DNA from: Meandrina meandrites
Lineage: Eukaryota > Cnidaria > Anthozoa > Scleractinia > Meandrinidae
Assembly (NCBI GenBank): GCA_963693305.1
Contig: OY855908.1
Location: forward strand, 33,065,805 to 33,129,804
Direction: 5' to 3'
Length of the DNA stretch: 64,000 bases
The position numbers were made by a program, and so were the translations under genes. Below the pieces are notes generated by a model. The model made no database searches and was not told where the DNA came from. It worked only from the letters and a program-made list of their open reading frames with translations. Positions within the stretch are counted from its first letter, which is position 1. Each line of letters opens with the position of its first letter. Positions 1-12,454 of this stretch are shown one piece after another.

Positions 1-441
1 CCGTTAGACAAGACTTCTTAGCTGACTTCTGGATTAAAGCCCATACATCATTCTCAGTAACAGGGTGGAAAGCACTTAAAGATAAACATGTTGGAACGAC
101 ATCTACTTCAGGTGGAATGGGCACTCCATCATCCACAACAGTGGCATCGATGTCCGAACGAATTCTGGTGATCTTACGAACGAAAAAGCCGTTGATGTCA
201 TTGGCTAGGGCCGTTTTATCATGGTAGTCAGGAAAAGATAATTCATCCTTTCTGGCAAGGAGTTTCTTGGTAGCTCTAAATAGCCTTCCTTGATCGGCAC
301 TGTTCTCATCGATAAAGTTGGTATAAAACACCTGTCTAGCTTGATTCATAAGATGAGTCACGTGATTTTTCTTAGACTTAAAGATAATCAGGTCTGACAG
401 CAATTTAGTTTTTCTCCACAATTTAGTTTTTCTCTCTTGGT
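1..441 (-). mobile_element. LINE (CR1/L2/jockey-like) ORF2 fragment, endonuclease-RT linker region
   Basis: On the minus strand an open frame of about 130 codons runs off the window edge at base 1. It contains phrases such as LLARKDELSFPDYHDK and LANDINGFFVRKITRIR, then a stretch ending KSAKKSC that in these elements leads into the reverse-transcriptase palm. That pattern is typical of the segment between the AP-endonuclease and RT of cnidarian non-LTR retrotransposons. The frame breaks just above position 390, in a short duplicated T-rich motif, and the inverted-repeat element begins at about 442. The element is therefore 5'-truncated or interrupted in this window, and its RT lies outside. 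Clade assignment is from memory and tentative. Confidence 0.7.
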
Positions 442-1437
442 TAAAGAAGTATTTCTCAAAAGTATAACGTGATCTGGAGCCCAAACTACTACCCATGTTC
501 AGTTCTAGGGTTAGTGTACCAAGAACAGAAAAAACATTTTTGGGCACTAAGCTTTTCGAGCTACAGGAGTTCGATGAACATGGTCTATATTCAATAGTCA
601 TAACGTTGCGTGACACAATTTTGCCGTATCCTGGTTTCTAACTTTTCCGCATAAAATAATTATCCAAGAGAGGAAATGTTCTCAAAACTAGCTTTGTGTT
701 TAGGATAAAACATGGGTTTACTTAAAATCATCAAATATTGCCCCAAAATTAGGAATTAAGAAGGTTAAATGAGCGGCTACGATGTAAGGTGTCTTAATTT
801 CCGCCTAAACGCTTCGAAAATGCTGGTTCCGAGATTCGGTTATCAAAGGGAATAAACTATGAAAAAGAGCCTTTGACTTTAAGAATTTAACATATCTAAT
901 AAATAGAAACTTCAATAAACTATAAAGTGCGTAGAAAAACTTATGAACCGCGAATGTGCCTCAGCTGTAGCAAAAATCTTTTTAGAAAATGTAGATTTCA
1001 GATAACACGCTGGAATGTCAAAATTATTTTAGGCATATCACGGACATTCGCACTACTATAATATTTTATCCCGTTGCTTAAGTTGAAAGAGCGAAACGAG
1101 GACTACCAGATTTGTACCCTTTCCCTTATTGGTTTCAAGTTTTGGAAAAAAGCCTTTATGTCTTACCAGCTTTCTTTCCCATAGTTGTCTTCGATGAATT
1201 CAATTTATGCTTTCAATTGGAACTCCCCTCCAATTTGTCATAGGGAATGGACTTTAAAGAAACTCTTCAGAATTTAAAATATTTAATAACTAGAATCTTT
1301 AGTCATAGCAGTTAGTGCCTATAAAAAGTATGTAGCGCGAATACACATTGGCTGTAGCGAGGATCTCTTCAGAGAATGTAGATTTCAGTCGGCTAACACG
1401 CCGGAATGTCAAACTCAAAGTTATTTTTAGCAGGTTA
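442..1437 (+). repeat. Left inverted arm of foldback element
   Basis: Reverse complement of 4432-5435, with only scattered mismatches and a few short indels. A partial extra copy of its outer sub-repeat (TCGGTTATCAAA..GGGAAT..AACTATGAAA) follows at 1438-1530, suggesting slippage or a nested rearrangement at the inner border. Confidence 0.85.
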
Positions 1438-4431
1438 GATTCGGTTATCAAAAGGGAATGAACTATGAAAGAAAGCCTTTGACTTTTAGAAACTTCAATA
1501 AACTATTAAGTGCGTAGAAAAACTTATGAACTTATGGACTGAGCTGGGCGGCTACGCTCTCCAGTACTTCATGCCTTTCTTGTTCTTCCTCCTCTGCGTA
1601 CACGTCCTCTATTTGTACCTCTTCGTTCCCCTGCCTTCTTCATGTGGTCGCCAGTCTCCAAAAAAAAATCATGTTCGTTAGCCAGTCTTTCCTGTCTAAC
1701 ATCCACAAGTCATCTGGTCTTCTTGCTGTTCTCATGTCTGCAGACACTTTTCCGGGATCTGCCTTTTTGCCAATTCTCTCTCCAAGGTCGAATTTCGTCG
1801 TTAGGTACTGTTTAACCTCAGTACTCCTATCTTGCCCTAGACCATTAGAAAAAATGCCATGGAAAATGCTTAAAAGAACATTTCTGAGCCTCTAGATTTA
1901 AAACATTTTCTCGGGGGCCCGGGGGGGGGGGGGGGGAGGATGCCCCTAAACCCCCCTAGCGGATCGCGCCTTCAGCGCTCGAAACTTGCCTCGTCTTGTT
2001 CTGAAGTCTGGCTACGGCCATAAGGACTACATGATTGCACTCCACATCCTCCCACTCCCTCCCAAAACGTAAAAGAAAAAAAAAATTAGGAATGTGAAAC
2101 GCACAGCTAAGTGTTACTTTCCCGGGGCTATTGTTAAGCAACTATGTACAAAAACAGTGGATAGGATTCTTTATTGTTTTCTTTATCTTTATTATGATCG
2201 CTTGTTAGACACGGTAAAAAAAGTTAGGCCAGACAAACTATATAACTCTATATAAACTTCATTGAATATGCATTCTAATTACATTCTTGTTACATTTTAT
2301 CTTCCATTTGGGAGGAAAAAACATATTGGAAAGATCAAAATTTCTGTAAGCCCCCCTCCCCTCTCCAGGCCAGGTAATTAGCAAGTGACCCCCCTCTTTT
2401 TTCAATATTTACGTGATGACCCCCTCACCTCATATCTCCTCTTATATGCCTTAAGTAATTATTAAATGCATGCTACATACAATCATAAGATGATTTAATA
2501 GCTACTTTGCATAACAATGGAACTAACCGCCTACTATATCACAAAATCAGCGTATCGTGTGGACCAGTGGCCAGTTTTTCGAACATTTTGAGAGCCAAAA
2601 ACTTATCTTGCATATGTGGATGAGCAGAGACTAACCGCTATAGCAATACGTATGACAAGTTAAATACAGAGGTGTCAAAAATCTAGTAACGGGAAACCGT
2701 GCAGACCTATGACTGACCTCTGAAAACATTTCCTGGGCGGCAGTCTTACGGCTCTTCTCGACTAAAAACGCCTCCTAATAATACAGCTGGCAGCGTATAG
2801 TGCCCTTTCTATACAAGTGAGAAGCAAACTAAATTGGACGACCAAATCCAATACAAAACGGTAACTGTATAAATTTCACGAACGTAGGAGTCTGTGTAGG
2901 CCTGTCACGTGCTTTTTACTTTGTTTATAGCAGAAAATAATTTCAGTCAAACCAAATATTAAACCAGATAGGTCTGGATTCTTTATCGACTAAAATTTGA
3001 GATAACAATGGAGTTTAGAGTGCAAACAGTATTTCTGTAAAATACAAATCACTAAGTTGTACGTAACAGTGGAGTTTATGCAAAAGAAAAACAATAGAAT
3101 TAGCATGAAATTATACAATTTAGCATTACTGTTTCACAGATAGTGTTTGCACTCTATTATTTAACTGTTTCATCCACCTTGGCGCCAATGAACACCTCTT
3201 ACAATACTGTATACCTCAAACTGCTGACCCCCCCCCCCCTAAACTTCTTTATAAAAAAGTTTAGCCCCCCCCCCCCCCCCTCTAGCCAATCTGAAATAGC
3301 CTTGACCCCCTCCCCCTTCTTTTCTCCCTCCCTCCCACCCTCTACATAAATAATGACCGGTCCCTAACAACATGCGTTCCTATCACCGCTGTTTTCTTTC
3401 CATGATGTCTTGGATACTGGCAAGCCCCGAAGCCTTGCCAGTATCCAAGACAACATGAAAAGAAAAAAGCGGTGATACTTTCCGAGAGTAAAACGATGAG
3501 CTGGACAAACCATCATATTCGTAATCCGCTCTTCTGTGAGCTCTAAAAGACCTGCTCTTGCCAGTATTAAATCCTTTTCACATGTATTTTTTCTTGTCAG
3601 GTGGTGATGTGCTAGATGTGAACTGATATCGCCGTCACAGTTATTTAGGGCTGCACATTCCGTGTATCCTTGACTACTCCTGCACTTGCCACCTGTAACT
3701 GCCGAAAAGAAACTCCTGCCATTTCACAAAACAGAACAAGGAGAATGGCAAAGAGTAGAACTATCCTTGGCATAATGTAAACACACTCGACGTCAACTGC
3801 CACAAATTTGCCTAAGTTAATTAAAGTGCCTATAACCTCAAAAATGTTTTTTCAAGGAAAAGAATATTTACATTTCTCTGAGCAGAATGCCGAAAAAAAT
3901 TTTGATTTTGGTTGAAACCTCGATTTTCTGTGAATCGTCAAAGTCGACAAAAATCGCAATAATCAGAAACACGACCGAGGCGAAGATCCGGTCAAAAGGG
4001 TCTGGGTCCAATAAAATTCGTGACGTCAACCCAGTACATCAGTCGAACGTGATATCGCTCGCGATATGATCTGCGTTGTATGTAGGTCGTGACTCGGGTC
4101 GGAGCTCCAAAATGCGAAAAAAACCCGGAGACCATCAAGTTCTCGGCAATGTAATCGAAGCACATCAGAGTTTAAGATTTCTTGGTCACCTATCTTGGTT
4201 TGATCGGCGAGTGCTAGCAGCGAAAATGAAAATCAGACTTTCGATCTTCGCACACAAACTTCAATTTTCTGCGTATGGACTCCAAAAATAAAATATAAAA
4301 TTAAAATTACAAATTAAATATAAAAGACAGAGCTTGTAGGCTATTCAAAAACTTAATACCAATAGCAAAACAATTTATTTTTTTTTCCAGAAGGCAGCTT
4401 TTTGCATTACAATTTTTTCGCATACGATGAA
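1438..4431. other. Loop of foldback element, no gene seen
   Basis: Contains a long G tract at 1921-1938 beside a GGGCCC, C tracts at 3229-3238 and 3266-3280, and CCCTCCC-rich DNA to about 3345. Short ORFs here (for example 1644-1895, 3887-4069) have no family signature and look fortuitous. Confidence 0.6.
3381..3477. repeat. Perfect-type hairpin, 44-bp arms
   Basis: 3381-3424 pairs with 3434-3477 around a 9-nt loop. The stem core is GTCTTGGATACTGGCAAG and its complement. It is probably a small MITE nested in the foldback loop. Confidence 0.8.
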
Positions 4432-5435
4432 ACTAACCTGTTAAAATAACTTTGAGTTTGACATTCCGGCGTGTTAGCCGACTGAAATCTACATTCTCTG
4501 AAGAGATCCTCGCTACAGCCAATGTGTATTCGCGCTACATAATTTTTATAGGCACTAACTGCTATGACTAAAGATTCTAGTTATTAAATATTTTAAATTC
4601 TGAAGAGTTTCTTTAAAGTCCATTCCCTATGACAAATTGGAGGGGAGTTCCAATTGAAAGCATAAATTGAATTCATCGAAGACAACTATGGGAAAGAAAG
4701 CTGGTAAGACATAAAGGCTTTTTCCCAAAACTTGAAACCAATAAGGGAAAGGGTACAAATCTGGTAGTCCTTGTTTCGCTCTTTCAACTTAAGCAACGGG
4801 ATAAAATATTATAGTAGTGCGAATGTCCGTGATATGCCTAAAATAATTTTGACATTCCAGCGTGTTATCTGAAATCTACATTTTCTAAAAAGATTTTTGC
4901 TACAGCTGAGGCACATTCGCGGTTCATAAGTTTTTCTACGCACTTTATAGTTTATTGAAGTTTCTATTTATTAGATATGTTAAATTCTTAAAGTCAAAGG
5001 CTCTTTTTCATAGTTTATTCCCTTTGATAACCGAATCTCGGAACCAGCATTTTCGAAGCGTTTAGGCGGAAATTAAGACACCTTACATCGTAGCCGCTCA
5101 TTTAACCTTCTTAATTCCTAATTTTGGGGCAATATTTGATGATTTTAAGTAAACCCATGTTTTATCCCAAACACAAAGCTAGTTTTGAGAACATTTGCTC
5201 TCTTGGATAATTATTTTATGCGGAAAAGTTAGAAACCAGGATACGGCAAAATTGTGTCACGCAACGTTATGACTATTGAATATAGACCATGTTCATCGAA
5301 CTCCTGTAGCTCGAAAAGCTTAGTGCCCAAAAATGTTTTTTCTGTTCTTGGTACACTAACCCTAGAACTGAACATGGGTAGTAGTTTGGGCTCCAGATCA
5401 CGTTATACTTTTGAGAAATACTTCTTTAACTAACA
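4432..5435 (-). repeat. Right inverted arm of foldback element
   Basis: Pairs with 442-1437. The two direct sub-repeats inside this arm begin near 4456 and 4850, at GACATTCCGGCGTGTTA and GACATTCCAGCGTGTTA. Confidence 0.85.
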
Positions 5436-5828
5436 GCATGTTTGCCTAAATTTTGCGAAGGCTCTTTGTGGGGTATTTTCAAAAAATCATAATTATTTTT
5501 TATTAAGTCGGATTTCCAATATTTTGCCGTACATTTATAGACAAGACATGAAATAAAATAATAGCGAAGTTTTATTTTATTTGAGTAAAAGCGGGATTTT
5601 TTCAGCGCCTCAGTGCAATGCCTTAATTTGACTCGAAACAGGACGATTTTTTCGCTTTTGGACCGTCCTCGGAATTCATCGACAAAAATATTACAAAATA
5701 TCACTAGAAGCGAAAATATTGCAATTTTTGTTTATCATATGGATCAATTGTCTTGCCCAGAAAATTTGAAGGAATTCTATTTTGGGCCGAAAATCGAGTG
5801 GTCGGATCTTACGCGGACAGTCTCTTAA
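5436..5828. other. Spacer between foldback element and segmental duplication
   Basis: AT-rich DNA with overlapping short ORFs on both strands, none recognisable. It contains no sequence resembling protease exons 3 or 4, so gene A has no 3' half here. Confidence 0.6.
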
Positions 5829-6314
5829 ATGTTTATTATGTCTGTGCATCAAGAACGTTTTGGCAATAAATACAGGATACTGCTCCAAAAAGATCTTCGC
5901 TTTAAGCTCGACGGTAAAACGGAACGTTATACTTAAAGTTTGCAAAAGCGGGAAGCGTAGACCATGTCATATATTTTTCTTTGTTTACATATTATTTTTT
6001 ATGCTCGATTTATCTCATAATAACTTGAAACGAGGTTAAGTTGTCTACTTGCGTCCTTCCTAGCGAGGGGGTCTGAGCTGACAACCGCAATAGCTGTAAT
6101 AACAATAGCAGCTCAGTATTTAATAACACGATCTATCTACGTTTCCAAGTCTTGGTTAGGATAATCAGTTTATTACAACGTCACAATCAAATTGATATGC
6201 AGTTTTAAACATTAGGTATGAAATAAGCTACCGTTTTTTTTAAGTTTGATCAAATACTGTGTTTTGTCTCTTTATCAAAGAAAGTATTATTGCTTTTATG
6301 GCTTTCAAAATTAC

Positions 6315-7601
6315 CTCACACGGATGTCTGAGGGTGAGTCTTTCGAGATGCAGTGAGCTGCAGTGACAACCCATCGTGGATGGACCAAAGTTCCTCCACA
6401 GAAGGGAAAACCAGAAGGAGTCCTGATCATTGCTTGCCATGGCCAAGCTCCTTGCGGGGCCTGTGTTCCACCGACAATTCGTGTACTGGGTTTATATCCA
6501 CATTCTCCTGAACCACCGGTGTTACCGCCACCGCCACCGCCACCTCCACCGCCATTACCGCCATTTCCGCCATTTCCGCCACCTCCACCACCTCCGCCTC
6601 CACCTCCGCAGAATTTACAGGTCTTTTTGCAATATGTCGACATATAGTCTATCCAAGTTTGGTCCCTTCTGCAGTATCCCTTCATTGCCCACTTTATGCA
6701 GTCTGAATTGATGTCCTCGCAACCTGCAGCGAAATGAAGAAAAAGAAAGTTTCACTTCGCATTTTACTAGATCTCATCTTTAAAAAAGGTAAAGCAACTT
6801 TATTTATACACGGTTTGTGTTCAAAGCTAAAAGCTTGTGGGGCCGTGTATATATGAATTAAATACTAAAGAAACAGAACATATTAAATAAACATAGCATG
6901 GTTAAAAATCCCAACTGGCAGGAGGCAGACTAGTTGGCTATTTATAAGCATGACCGAGGATTTAATTGAACTCTGGACAACCGAGAACAAATCCAGATAG
7001 TGGTCAGAACGGGACTTGAACCCGGGACCTCCGAATTTTAAGTCCGGCACTCTAACCACTCGGCCACGCAGCCTTCCCGACGGGTACAGATACTTTATAG
7101 CTCAAGCTGGGACAGATTCTACAAAATCCGCAAGGATAAGTGAACCATAGCCAAGAATGGACTGGGCTAAAGCAATGCTTATGATATTAAGCTAACTTAG
7201 CGTGAATTTTCCCCGCCGAGGGAAAGGAGAAAGGTTTCAGTCAAATTGCATAGAGACGGAAATGATCAATAACGCAGACCAAATATCTGACTTATACTTC
7301 AACGCTTGAAGCAACAATCTCCAAGATATCTTGCTATGGCTCCTTTAAGTATTTTAGACCGGAAAGCGCAAATAGAATTGACCGATTAAAGACGAGACTG
7401 CGTGATTAAGTACATTTGCTATTAAAAAAAGAGAAATCAGCGCATTCACTCTTTGTCTAAATCTAGCGGGTTTCATCTAACAAATCAAATCTAGCAAATA
7501 ACATTAATGTTTTTAAACCCCTCTTAGATAAGATGATTACCATGCGAGAAACTTGCCAAAACTGCAATACCCAATACACAGAAAACCACTGAAGACTTCA
7601 T
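6315..7601 (-). pseudogene. ShKT-domain serine protease A, 3'-truncated (exons 1-2 only)
   Basis: Exon 1 (7541-7601) encodes signal peptide [20 protein letters not shown] and ends at a G|GTAATC donor. Exon 2 (6315-6723) follows a CTGCAG acceptor and encodes a six-Cys ShKT domain, a Gly/Asn linker, the CGYKPSTR activation peptide, [14 protein letters not shown] and the TAAHC active-site His, ending AG|GTAATT. Exons 3 and 4, carrying the catalytic Asp and Ser, are absent downstream: homology to paralogue B stops at 5829, inside the equivalent intron. If read through, translation stops at the TAA within the donor sequence, which would leave a secreted ShKT plus half a protease. Catalytically dead as drawn. 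The upstream TATA-like box and signal peptide are intact, so it may still be transcribed. Confidence 0.85.
6785..7073 (-). mobile_element. tRNA-derived SINE in intron 1 of protease A
   Basis: The head at 7073 resembles a tRNA-Leu: A box TGGCCGAGTGGTTAGAG, anticodon loop CTTAAAA (anticodon TAA), B box GGTTCAAGTCC. The 3' strand of the acceptor stem is missing, so it is not a functional tRNA. The body runs into a tail ACGGCCCCACAAGC...GTGTATAAATAAAG near 6800. An orthologous copy is in intron 1 of gene B, so insertion preceded the duplication. Confidence 0.7.
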
Positions 7602-7646
7602 GATTAACTACAGTGACGGTAATTGTGAAGACGATACCTGTTATTT

Positions 7647-7655
7647 CCTTTTATC
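7647..7655 (-). promoter_or_regulatory. TATA-like box upstream of protease A
   Basis: GATAAAAGG on the minus strand, about 46-54 nt upstream of the exon 1 ATG. The same motif stands at the same place before gene B. Confidence 0.4.
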
Positions 7656-7873
7656 GCGGATACCACAGTTCAACGACTCAGTCTGAACAAATACAGAAGG
7701 TTGAATTAATAAACAGAAACTGTCACAGTTATCAAAATTCATTTCAGAACGTGACTTTCTAAGAAGAAATTCTAACCCTGGATAAATAGTAATAGCAAGA
7801 ATTTATTTGTGAGCAAACAAGGCGTTTTACGTTATTGCGCGGCTATTTATCGAATAATATAGATTCCACACAT

Positions 7874-8275
7874 CTGGATAACCTGGCCAAATGATAATGT
7901 TTCAGCAATATCCCGTATATGATTTTGTTGTCGATTTTTTTCATGCATTTTCTCCAAATAAGAGTTGTTTACATTTCACATCGTTGAATTTCAGTCAACA
8001 CCTCAGTGAGGAATTTACATTAACAAGAAACTGGTATTTTGGTGGGATCGTGAAGGAATGTGCTTTTCGCTCCCATGATTTTTCCCACTGACAGAGGACG
8101 ATCAGTGTCACTTGTTGTAATAATGGAACTTGAAGGGTGGCGTAGCCCACAGCTTGACCAAGTTTTTTTCAAACCAACAACACTTCAACGAGAAGATTAG
8201 CTGGGTAAATAACAATTAACTTACAATAGTTGTTTCCCTTGTAGTTAATAAATCGAAAAAAATAGGATCCCTTAT
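7874..8275. repeat. Single-copy counterpart of the 427-bp tandem repeat in copy 2
   Basis: CTGGATAACCTGGCC... occurs once here and twice at 37886 and 38313 in copy 2. The 66-codon plus-strand ORF inside it (7891-8091) is preserved in all three but has no family signature. Confidence 0.6.
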
Positions 8276-8954
8276 TCCTGGTTATGATATTTGCGCTTTC
8301 TTTTTTTTTTTTAAAAGAGTAAATCTAATTCCCACTAATAAGGGAAACGCCCTGGAAACGAGGTTGTAAAACACAGTTCATTATTTTTCTGTTAAAAAAA
8401 AAAAAAAAAAAATCAGCCAACTTCCAGGTTGAGAAGGTCAAGTTATATACCTCTAGGGCGTTTAACATTTGTTGTGAAATTTGCAGCTAAGGGTACAACA
8501 ATTATGAATCAGCCACTGCTGGACTACCTGAAAAGCTACATGGACAAGCACTTCTCAAACTCATTAATAATTCATTAAGTTAACTTCCAATCACGAGATG
8601 TATACCACACCACGTGCATGCATTTGGATACCCAATGAAAAACAGTATACCAATCTCCAGTGAGAGTGGTATACTGATACCACTAAATTATGTACATCGA
8701 CAACTTGAACAAAATCAAGGAATATTTATTAGTCCGTAGTATCCTTGAAATTTTTTAACAATACAACTCATGAAATTGGAAATAGTGCTAACAAAAATTC
8801 CTTAAATACAGGTTGCGTCGGATACTAAAAATTATTACATAAATTGTTTTTTTACGGTGGCCCAGAAGGGACAACCCTTCTTCTTGAAAATGTAGTGTTG
8901 TTCTGTTAAAATCTAACTGTTACTTCTAGAACTGAACATCTTTCCCTAGAATTT

Positions 8955-9172
8955 TGCGATCGTTCCTTATAAATCAGCGTTTGTTTACGATCGTTCCTTA
9001 GAAATATAGCTGTTCTGTGAAAACAGTCGCGTGCTTCTTCCGCAGAAATCGACCTCTTCCGTAGTAAAGGCCGTCGCTGTTCCGTAGAAATGTAGTTCTT
9101 CCGTAGAACTCTTGCCTCTTCCGTAGAACTTAAGCCCTTCCGTAGAAATAGAACGCTTCCGTAGAAAATTCA
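8955..9172. repeat. Degenerate TTCCGTAGAA minisatellite
   Basis: The core CTTCCGTAGAA(A/C) recurs about every 25-30 bp from 9054 to 9165, with more degenerate copies (TTCCTTAGAAAT) from 8955. The open minus frame across it is a by-product of the repeat. Confidence 0.65.
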
Positions 9173-9306
9173 AACCTGTGCGCGCGCATTAATCTGGGTG
9201 GGCACTGGGCACTAGCGCCTGACTGTTTCCGGTGAAGTAAAATGATGACAGGCCAAACGCGACGCTTAAGCTCGTGGCGTGACAAGTGACCTCTAATTAT
9301 TGTGAC

Positions 9307-9597
9307 CTATAGTTTTGCTCTTACGAGTATATCTCTTAAAGATTTTCCTTTCTTATATGAGATAAGTGGGGGTTCTTTAAATATTTCTCTAAGCAATGGT
9401 TGGTTCTGAATTAAATCATGCCATTTGCTTATTAAGATGTTTTTGAGGTTAGGTAACGCTGGGTGGTACGTTGTTACAAAAGGCAGAATTTTCTTTCGCG
9501 CTTTCTCTTTTTGTTGTAAAGCCGACTTCCGTTCAGTGAATTTGACCTCAGAGGTTATTTTCTCAATGAGATTGTGGGGGTAGTCTCTAGCAAACAC
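9307..9597 (-). mobile_element. Penelope-like element reverse-transcriptase C-terminal fragment
   Basis: A 96-codon minus-strand frame reads ...ILPFVTTYHPALPNLK, then a WHDLIQNQPLLREIF segment and finally EPPLISYKKGKSLRDILVRA before a stop. This is the conserved block between the RT and the GIY-YIG endonuclease of Penelope-like retroelements as I know them. No RT palm motifs lie upstream and no GIY-YIG domain follows, so it is a short dead fragment. Family assignment is by recognition, not search. Confidence 0.6.
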
Positions 9598-11166
9598 TAA
9601 AGACTTACGGAAAATAATTATAAAGTGATACTACCCACTAAGTTGTCTCATTTAACATATAAGTATTCTGCATTTTAAAAAATGAAAAGTCCTTAATGAT
9701 TGTTTGACAAGCACTTGTCTAACCTGTGAATACAGCTACCTCTAATTTGTTCTACACTACTTTTAAAAATGCAAATGCATAGTAGCGGGGGCGAATGAGA
9801 GGCGGCTGTATTTGCAGGCTAGTTCAAACTGAAATTCTTTCAAAAGGATATTTTGTAAGAGAGTTTTAAATTGCCAGTAACATTTTTAAATGTCAACAAT
9901 ACAACTCTGTACCAGCAACTGCTGAACACTTGGGTTAAAATGTAAGATGGTGGTTAGTCGGGGTTTAATTTGTCCTGAGTAACTTAATTGTTGGCCTACC
10001 ATACAAATAATAAATTAAGAAAAATAATCAGTAACAGTCCATGTAACACTTATTCTAAAGTAGGTATTTACGAATGTGATAATAAATCACACCAGGCAAA
10101 TCAATATTTACTTATTTTTGTCCAGTGCAAAATGGTTCAATGATTCTTAACTCCTCCCACTATTGTTTGTGTGACCATGAGGTTGCGATTGAGGATTAAG
10201 ATATAGATAAGTCTCTTTTTGAGGTTAATGGAGTGTCAGTAGAAGCCAATACTGCCAATTATACACCATATCCTCTGGGTTTACCCTTTAAAAGGAATTT
10301 TGGGAGGGTTTTCATGGGACCAAGAAAATCTTGACCCCACTTTGAGATTAAGCCTAGTTTTTACTTGCAAATTGCAATCACAAGGGCAAGTGAAAATGAA
10401 GGTCAGCATAAGCCTCAGCAGAAAACTTTTACTAGTTACAAGGCTCAAATGCTTAGACATTGGAGAAATCTGGAACCAGTGTTTTAATAATTGTTCAGAC
10501 ATGGCCAGCGGTCGTAAATTTCCTTGTCCTTATGTCTGTTTCAATTTTCATGCAACATAATGCAAATGCCGACACAAGAAAAGGAAACTATTAAATTTTT
10601 GATCCATGTGCTTGTGCTGGTGTCAAAGCTGTTTTCTGAATACTGAAAACTGTTAAAAGCCTGGTTTTCACTGGTGGTGCAAGCACATTGCTGGCTTACA
10701 ACTGATGTCATGGGGGACAAGAACAAAGCGTTTTCCTCCACTGGAAACTAAACTTTTTTATCATGCAAATTCTGCGCAAAAGGTTTTTATTGTTTTGACC
10801 ACCAACATGGCCGCCTTGTCACGTGGTTGCAAGCAACAATCGTGGTTGCAAGACACAACCAATACAGCCCTTTAGTCATTGCTGTTCTCAGTGAGTAGCT
10901 TTTTGCCTATTTTAAAATTGTAATTATTTTTTCTGGCAAATGTTCTTATGTCACGGTGAAGCCAACTAGCAAAAAGAAATCTGATTTCATCTTGTTAATA
11001 ACAATATGCTATCGCTATTCCCAGGTCTTTGTTCCCTAAATATGCAACCACCTTTCACAAACAACCGCCCAAATTTGTAGAGCAATGCTACAGCTTTTAA
11101 AAGCTGGCTGATTTTTTAACATCTGGTGACAACCACTTCGGCTTAACAGACCTCAGGCACAGCCCC

Positions 11167-11275
11167 ACAGCCCCATACATTAAATATGCATTCAATTTTC
11201 TGACTGACCATGATTGCTCTTTGTGTATAGTGATAGTATGAAATAGCTGCATACATAATTAATGTATGGGGCTGT
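11167..11275. repeat. Imperfect hairpin element
   Basis: ACAGCCCCATACATTAAATA at 11167 pairs with the inverted TTAATGTATGGGGCTGT ending at 11275, with about 60 bp between. It looks like a small MITE. Confidence 0.6.
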
Positions 11276-12112
11276 GCAGAAATCTTACCCAGACCTCACT
11301 GCAGGAGTACCCAATAAAATTCTAACTCGAGTCCGATGCTTCCTTCAAACGTTTTCGCCGAGCGATAACAATTATGATTTTTCATGAACCTAAAAGCAAG
11401 GCATGATTCGAATTCGTCGGTTCAATTGCTTTTGACATTATGTGAAATTGGGGGAAATATTCACGGTAACTGATGATCGCAATAACCGATTTCTGTATTT
11501 AAGAGGGCGTCTCCCTAAGATCCACAAAGTCAATTTGGCTCAAGAAATAGAATTCGCTCAAAATCCCTCCACTAATTTCTTATAATAAGTAAGTATGAAA
11601 TATGAAATTAGATTGGAGAGAAAATGTTTTCTTAATGAAATCTGGATGTTAACTTTTCACACTCGGCGGCCATTGGCTGAACCGTAAAATTTGGTAAAGT
11701 CGAACACTTCGCTCTAATTAATATATTTCTATACAATCTTTAAAAATCCGATATTCATAAACAATAAGCCTTGGTCTATTAAACTAAGTGAACCGCACTG
11801 GACGGCTTTTATTATCAAGAAAGAAACGAGGATTCAAAGTTTGGATATTTTGGACATTATTCACAAGGTAAAATTTTCGTCAATTTCATGTAGAAGAATA
11901 TCAAAAGTGGCTCGTACTCACAAGTTAAACTACATATCAGCAGTAAGCTCCATCCTTCTGCTCTAAGAATATGTAAAAATATTTGGCCGCTCTCCACTCC
12001 TTCGTTTGTTGACCAGGGGTAAAACAAGCGCTACTCACCAGATGTGGCCATGTTGTCATCGTATTCGTTCCGACCCAATTTCAGTACCAATGGAGGAGGA
12101 TTTCGTTAAGTC

Positions 12113-12270
12113 ACTAGTGGATTTAACTCATTGTGAAAGAAAAAATCACTTAGCAATCAGATATAATCTGAGGAGAATTGATCTGCTCGAGAACGTCCAT
12201 TTAAACAGTAAAAATCGATCTTCTACTGTCCGCCATGTTGTTTTTAACAACCGCTGACCAGTTTGGCAGC
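12113..12270 (+). repeat. Dispersed ~0.16-kb repeat, copy 1
   Basis: AGTGGATTTAAC...CGCTGACCAGTTTGG matches, in inverted orientation, 16357-16506. It covers most of an 83-codon ORF that I do not recognise. Confidence 0.6.
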
Positions 12271-12454
12271 GGTGAGTGTAAATTTAGACTTTGGACAACA
12301 GACTGCGCTAACTGAGGACTACGGACTGGGTATAAATTTCGGAATAAGCATATAAACTGCATATAAATGCAAACTGATTTTAAAAACAATGAGAACCCAT
12401 AAAGGCTGTAATCATGAAACTGTGATTTACCTCCGCAAAGTAAGTGAATACTTA

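Larger units (their letters stand above)
442..5435. mobile_element. Foldback-type element with ~1-kb terminal inverted arms
   Basis: Bases 442-1437 are the near-perfect reverse complement of 4432-5435 (for example the block at 481-600 reappears inverted at 5281-5400). Outer arm ends start GTTAAAGAAGTATTTC. Each arm is itself two diverged direct sub-repeats of roughly 400 bp, each containing a GACATTCC(A/G)GCGTGTTA motif. The 3-kb loop holds poly-G/C tracts, an independent 44-bp-arm hairpin at 3381-3477 and no convincing transposase. This is the layout of Foldback-like DNA elements or of two MITE-like copies inserted head to head. No clear target-site duplication is visible: flanks are ..CTCTTGG on the left and CTAACAGC on the right. 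Confidence 0.7.

Noticed and set aside
6363..6711. Pro-rich and His-rich ORFs on the plus strand
   Set aside because: Antisense shadows of the Gly linker in protease A; the same holds at 36388-36730 and 44625-44984.
7010..7073. tRNA-Leu gene
   Set aside because: A and B boxes and anticodon stem are good, but the 3' acceptor strand does not pair with the 5' strand, and the same unit with a long tail is duplicated in gene B, so it is a SINE head.
12006..12257. 83-codon ORF
   Set aside because: Mostly the dispersed repeat also found inverted at 16357-16506, where the frame is not kept.
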